DNA of 64,000 nucleotides, taken from Ctena decussata (Eukaryota; Mollusca; Bivalvia; Lucinida; Lucinidae). The stretch is taken from the NCBI GenBank assembly GCA_963989385.1, contig OZ022508.1, positions 50,879,087 to 50,943,086 on the forward strand, read 5' to 3'. The translations under genes and the position numbers were made by a program. Below, piece after piece: positions 59,015 to 64,000 of this stretch. The notes below the pieces were generated by a model. The model was given only the letters and a program-made list of their open reading frames with translations. It made no database searches and had not been told where the DNA came from. Position 1 is the stretch's first letter. Every line of letters starts with the position of its first letter.

Positions 59015-59190
59015 CTCTGTAGCTTAGCGAGGGAAGCGCCTGCGTGCTAAGCTAGCAGTCCTTGTTCGAATCTCTTTTTTTCAATCACGGGGTGCCATTG
59101 CACACAGTCTTTAAAAATCATCCATGCCTTGTTGCATGACCTAAGTACTGTTGAAAGGGCCATAAAACTACAAACCTGTCATTAACTCTC
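59015..59190 (+). mobile_element. SINE family 1
   Basis: CTGTAGCTTAGCGAGGGAAG and CCTTGTTCGAATCTC are A- and B-box-like. GCCATTGCACACAG, GCATGACCTAAGTACTGTTG and AAAGGGCCATAAAACTACAA follow the family 1 body. The tail is missing or decayed. Confidence 0.65.
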
Positions 59191-60230
59191 TTCGTTTTCC
59201 AGTCTGCCATTTAAATGTTAATTTGTTGTGCCATAAAAATGTTTAAAATGTCCATTTTGGTATGAAATTATCATTGGTTGAGCTGGTTGAGCGTGTGATT
59301 TTTCGGCTTGTTTCTTACATTTAGCTTTTCTTAACTCACTCCGGCTTCGCCGTCGAGATATAAACTACGATTCGCGCTCAACACCATGTATACATCAGCG
59401 ACAATTCACTGGTAAGAAAAAAAATGTTCTTAATCGTGTACTTCTATATCACGTATTTTTTCACATTTGACACACTTTTTCTTCACAAAACGGTGATATT
59501 GCTATTGCATATACAGTGGGTGGGGTATCTTAGCAGCAACTTTAAATCTGTTTATTAGAAAAAAAATGAAAACCATTAGAGATTCGGAAACCAAGTACTG
59601 AACTACATTAAAACCATACTGATTCTACTGCAAATTAAGAGTTGTATATTAGTTACATGGGTTTAGGGTCGTTTTGAACTGATGTATCACATTTTTATGC
59701 ATCTAACCATAGACACAATATCAAAAACTACATTTTTACGCCGTTATTTGCAAAGATGGGATAAAAATGCGACTCTTTATTTGTTTAATAAGCAAATTCA
59801 AACTGAAAGTGTGGAAATTAGGGTAAAGAAATCTAAAAAACTGTTGTTTCTGTAAAACTGTAAATGCGACAATGACACCCTTTGCACATGCATTTATTCC
59901 GTAGTCAGTGAAAGTTTACAACTAATTGCTTTTGCTATGTACCGTACTTATGTTGCTGTTTGAAGACATGTTAATGATATATTCAGGTCAGGCTGCCATT
60001 TTCAATAACCTCGCTTTGAAAAAGAGCTATTTTCACAAATTTTATTTTTTCTCCGACTATATGTACTTCCAGTTGCCATGGTTTCAACAACGTGCAGTAG
60101 CCAGTGCTCTGAAGGTGCAGAGGCTGACAATTACATTTAGTCCTAAACACCATACCAGTTAACTATTTGATACTTGCTTCAGGACAGACACGTTTTCCCT
60201 TTGAAATTCATGAAAATATGTAAAATTTGA
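59191..60230. other. family C interior, no recognisable gene
   Basis: The longest frame is 78 codons at 59926-60162 and lacks any motif. No transposase domain was recognised. Confidence 0.4.
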
Positions 60231-60418
60231 GCGGCCTAAAAATGGTTGCCATGCCAGCAGTAATTGCTTAGATATCTCGAGAACCGTTTGACATATTTCA
60301 CTAATTTTTTCACTAATCTTCATCTTTCGTCGAGAGCTTTAAATCATGACATTTTTAGCAAAATACAAAATTTTGAGTTTCCATCCAATGCTCGATCCTT
60401 ACAGTCAGCTTCTCTTAA

Positions 60419-60830
60419 TGACAATGTATCTTGATTTTAACGAAAGTTGTATTATTTAAAGTCTTACATGTTATTCGCTAAAGTTTACTTTAAGGATATC
60501 ATTATTTTAATTGAATTAAAGTTCCAATAGACAGGGTCTTACGTCTATGCGCTATAGTTTACGTAAACGAGAAAATTCTTTCGTTCGTTTTCGGTGAAAG
60601 TCAAATAGTCACCGTCCTGTCAGTTATTTGGTATAGAGTTTACTGTATAAAATGATGGATAACTTCCATAATGAAAGGCACATTATACATGGTCTCATCT
60701 GTTACTAGTTATAGTTAACGTAAATGAGATATTTGTTTTTATTTTGACGAAAGTCATAATATTCACAATTTTTGAACGGTTTAGTTTGATAAATACATCC
60801 GGGCAAGTAATTATTTTATGTTAGGCCAGC
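60419..60830. repeat. tandem array of about 70-bp units, right part
   Basis: TTTTAACGAAAGTTG, TGTTATTCGCTAAAGTTTAC and CGCTATAGTTTACGTAAACG continue the array of 56985-57565. Confidence 0.65.
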
Positions 60831-61120
60831 AGCACTGGAAATTGTATATGCTAGTTTTCAGCAGTGCTTATGCAGTTTATGTAGGTATAAACATATTGTT
60901 ATAAACACTGCTAAGTGAACGTGTCTAATGTAATTATTCTGACCTCCTTTGGAAGACCTATAGCATACCGGAAAAAATAATATTTTTTCAAATGGCGGTA
61001 TGGTATAGTGCATGAAGTCTATGGACGGACAGTGTTATTCATTGTGGCTATAAACACCAAACCAGTGATCAAGGGCTGGGCTTCATAATGTAATAGGAAA
61101 TGTAATGTGCCAATTAGATA
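60831..61120. other. no recognisable feature
   Basis: Spacer before the LINE. It could include part of its 5' region but shows no ORF1. Confidence 0.35.
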
Positions 61121-64000
61121 ATGGTTGAGTCAGTTAATATTTATAGTCAGAACTGCCGAGGCTTAACAAAAGAGAAGGGATTTATTTCACTTATTGCACA
61201 GTAAGAAATATAATATTGTTTGTTTGCAGGACGTCCATTTTGAGAATAAAATGGAGTCCTATGTAAATTTTGAATGGGGCCATTCCCTATATTTAAGCGG
61301 CAAACGCAGTAATAGTAGGGGGGGTAATGGTTTTATTTAATAATAATTTTGAATATGAAGTGGGGAGAATTATCAAAGATACAGACGGAAATTATATAAT
61401 TTTGGAAGTAACTATTCAGGTTAAAAAAATTAGTTTGGTTAATTTATATGGCCCAAACGACGATAAACCTCAATTTTACAAGGATATCAAGCAGAAAATT
61501 TTAAGTCTGGAAAACGACCAAGTAATTTTATGTGGAGATTGGAACCTAGTATTAGATCAAGAGATGGATACAGAAAATTATGTAAATATTAATAACCCAA
61601 GAGCAAGAGCAATGGTATTAGATTTTTAAACGGAAGATAATAATGTAGACGCATGGAGGGTTTTGAATGAGGGTAAAAGAAGTTATACGTGGCGCAAGTT
61701 TAATCCGGAAAGAAAACAATCAAGACTTGATTACTTTCTAATATCAGAAGAACTGTTTCAATATGTTATGGATTGTTCAATTTTATCTGGATATAGGACA
61801 GACCATTCGGGTGTTCTTTTAAAATTAAAACTTGAAGAAAATGATAGAGGCCGTGGTTACTGGAAATTTAATAATTCATTACTGAAAGACACAGATTATA
61901 TTAAAATAGTTACAGACACAATTTCTGATGTAAAGAATACGTATAGAACTTCACCGAATAATAACAATAATCACATAGTAACTAATATCAACGATAATGA
62001 CAACAGTAATAATAGCAATGTAAATAATAATAATAATAAAGATAACGGTAATAATGATAATAATAAAAATGATAATAGTGAAGAAGATAATTTTAGTATA
62101 AATGATCAACTACTACTCGAAACGATTTTACTAATGGTACAAGGTGAGACAATTAAATACAGCTGGAGGAAGAAAAAACAAAACATGGAAAAAGAAATTC
62201 AGTTAGAGCGAGAAATAAAAGAGCTTGAACACAACATTAATGATAACTTAATGAACATAAACAGAGACACAATAGACAGTTTGACAGAGAAGAAAAATCT
62301 TAGCTGAATTAAGACAGAATAAAATTGATGGAGTAATGCTAAGGTCAAGATGTCGATATGAGGATTTAGGTGAAAAACCAAAAGGCTATTTTTTGAATCT
62401 GGAAAACAGAAATTATACAAATAAAGTAATTACAAAAATAGTAGATGACTGCGGAAATGAATATACTAATGCTAAAGATATTATAGAACAACAACGGCAA
62501 TACTATGCGAAATTATACAAGGAGGCATTGACGATGTATCTATTGAAAGTTCTTTAGGTAATAATCCAAACAAATTATCAGAAATGGATTCAATGAAATT
62601 GGAAGGTGAGATTACTTACACTGAATTAGCACAAGCTTTGCAGTCTATGAAAAACTCAAAAAGTCCTGGTAACGATGACTATACTGCTGAATTCTTTAAA
62701 TTTTTCTGGAAGGATTTAGGTATGGGTTTTTCTTAAATCATTGAATTTTGCATATAAAAATGGTTCTCTGTCAGTAACGCAAAAGCAATGAACTATAACA
62801 TGTCTTCCAAAGCCTAATAAGTCCCGCTTTCTATTAAAAAATTGGAGACCGATCTCTCTGTTAAATGTAGTTTACAAAATCGCGTCAACAGTTATCGCGA
62901 ATCGCTTGAAAATAAATGGTTTTACAAGATATTATTCATCATGACCAAAAAGGATTTTTGTCAGGGAGATTCATTGGGGAGAATATTCGTATTGTTTATG
63001 ACATATTATTCGAAACGAAACAACAAAATATTCCTGGCCTCTTATTATCAGTAGATTTTCAGCAAGCTTTCGATTCAGTATCGTGGAAATTTATCAATAA
63101 AACTTTAGACTATTATAATTTTGGCCCTTCTTTTAAAAAAAATGGATATCTTTATTTCAGAATGGATCTGAATCCGCTGTGCTTCAAAACGGCTTTATAT
63201 CAGAATTCTTTCATTTACAAAGAGGTTGTCGACAGGGAGACCCAATATCCCCCTACATTTTTATCCTATGTGTGGAAGTCCTAGGCCTCATGATAAGGAG
63301 AAATGATAATATCCGCGGAATAAGAATTAATGATAGTGAAACTAAATTAAGTCAATACGCTGATGATACGCAAATACTTCTTGATGGTTCGGAAAATTCT
63401 TTAAGAACAACGCTAACTACTTTACAAACATTCTATTTAATGTCGGGTTTGCAAATAAATGTAGAAAAAACTAGAGCTGTATGGATAGGTGCAATGAGTA
63501 AATCGAAACAAAAACTCTGCCATGCATTTAAAATGTACTGGAACCAAAAACCGTTGAAAGTTTTAGGGGTAATTTTTACAACTGAAGTTTATAATATTTG
63601 GGAGTATAATACTGAAGACATTTTAAACAAAGTAGAATCAATTTTAAGGTTATGGGGGAAAAGAAAGTTAACATTACCAGGTAGAATAGCAGTTATAAAG
63701 TCGCTGGCGTTATGAAAATTTATACATCTCTTTTTGGCACTTCACAATCCACCTGATGAATTGATAAAAGGATTAGAATCTAAATTTCATAATTTTTTAT
63801 GGAATAATGGTCCGGACAGAATCAGAAGATAAATCATTATGAAAGACACTTCGGTAGGCGGTTTGAGGATGATTAACATAAAATACTTCATTAAAGCATT
63901 AAAAGTTAATGGTTTAGACGATATATATTCAAGGCAGAAGATAAATGCGAGCTTAATTTGTCGAAAATAGATTTCGGTAAACTGTTATCTGTGGGCGATA
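61121..64000 (+). pseudogene. L1/Tx1-like LINE, endonuclease plus reverse transcriptase, decayed, cut by window end
   Basis: The endonuclease starts at ATG 61121 (NIYSQNCRGLTKEKG). After an early stop and shift it continues as LQDVHFENK, then, past an extra G in the run near 61320, as NLYGPNDD, LCGDWNLVLD, a TAA at 61627-61629, SRLDYFLIS and SGYRTDHSG (61723-61812). A linker and RYEDLGEKPKGYFLNLE (62357-62404) lead to the polymerase: NWRPISLLNVVYKIA (62840-62884), QKGFLSGRFIGENIR, LLSVDFQQAFDSVSW (63045-63089), GCRQGDPISPYIF and YADD at 63356-63367. PLKVLGVIF and KLTLPGRIAVIKS follow. At least five frame changes and several stops make it inactive. Order and motifs fit the L1/Tx1 group. ORF1 was not found upstream. 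Confidence 0.9.
61955..62095 (+). repeat. in-frame Asn/Asp-coding AAT-type microsatellite in the LINE
   Basis: A run of AAT/AAC/GAT codons between the endonuclease and polymerase domains encodes about 45 residues made almost wholly of Asn, Asp, Ser and Lys. It keeps the frame open. It is probably a microsatellite expansion, either in this copy or ancestral to the subfamily. Confidence 0.75.

Larger units (their letters stand above)
57570..60414. mobile_element. 2.85-kb TTAA-flanked element, family C
   Basis: TTAA at 57566-57569 and 60415-60418 brackets terminal repeats GAGAGGCTGACTGTAAACAT (left) and, complemented, GAGAAGCTGACTGTAAGGAT (right), 27 of 30 positions equal. Both ends continue into CGAGCATTGG. 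The element splits a tandem array that continues on both sides. It contains two SINE copies and no transposase that I can recognise. Related ends or internal pieces lie at 42709 and 46690. TTAA duplication suggests piggyBac-type movement. Confidence 0.85.

Noticed and set aside
1..64000. Endogenous virus or LTR retrotransposon
   Set aside because: I saw no paired long terminal repeats, no protease/integrase or capsid motifs, and all reverse transcriptases present are of non-LTR type.

Overview
This window reads as repeat-packed, AT-rich, non-coding nuclear DNA from an animal, most likely a bivalve mollusc. I found no exon of a host gene that I can defend. The assignment rests on the repeat content: elements that pair a GTCC/ACGG-type microsatellite with internal tandem copies (an architecture described for bivalve 'pearl'-like elements), tRNA-derived SINEs, decayed non-LTR retrotransposons of several kinds, and many short inverted-repeat DNA elements flanked by TTAA or TA.

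Layout. 0-4 kb: a small inverted-repeat element, a LINE 3' end, a tandem-repeat element nested inside another tandem array, and a TTAA-flanked MITE. 4.8-8.2 kb: a SINE and a LINE reverse-transcriptase pseudogene with its 3' tail. 9-15 kb: a 268-bp tandem duplication, a LINE 3' end and a rearranged Tc1-like transposon whose C-terminal end is present in both arms. 15.3-23.6 kb: a satellite array of about 100 copies of an 83-bp unit, with a second-level repeat period of about 2.2-2.8 kb. 24-31 kb: two more tandem-repeat elements, one split by a 348-bp TA-flanked MITE. 33-35 kb: a local duplication bracketed by 58-bp direct repeats. 36-46 kb: SINEs (one with a clean 12-bp target duplication), a mariner-type MITE with perfect 29-bp ends, a LINE nested in an inverted-repeat element, and a fold-back element. 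47-53 kb: a 94-bp truncated LINE insertion with a 13-bp target duplication, and a 3.6-kb TTAA element carrying a LINE fragment and a SINE. 53.2-54.9 kb: a LINE copy with a 5' inversion, the footprint of twin priming. 55.5-56.9 kb: a 1.43-kb near-perfect palindrome. 57-60.8 kb: a tandem array split by a 2.85-kb TTAA element. 61.1-64 kb: an L1/Tx1-like LINE pseudogene that runs off the window.

The genes do not form a pathway. What the window records is layered transposition, and several nested insertions can be dated relative to each other because the host repeat continues on both sides. The most unusual items are the twin-primed LINE, the Tc1 copy turned into a fold-back, the giant palindrome, and the higher-order structure of the 83-bp satellite. 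I see no convincing new biological system such as a defence island or a gene cluster. All family names are from recognition by eye; no database was searched.
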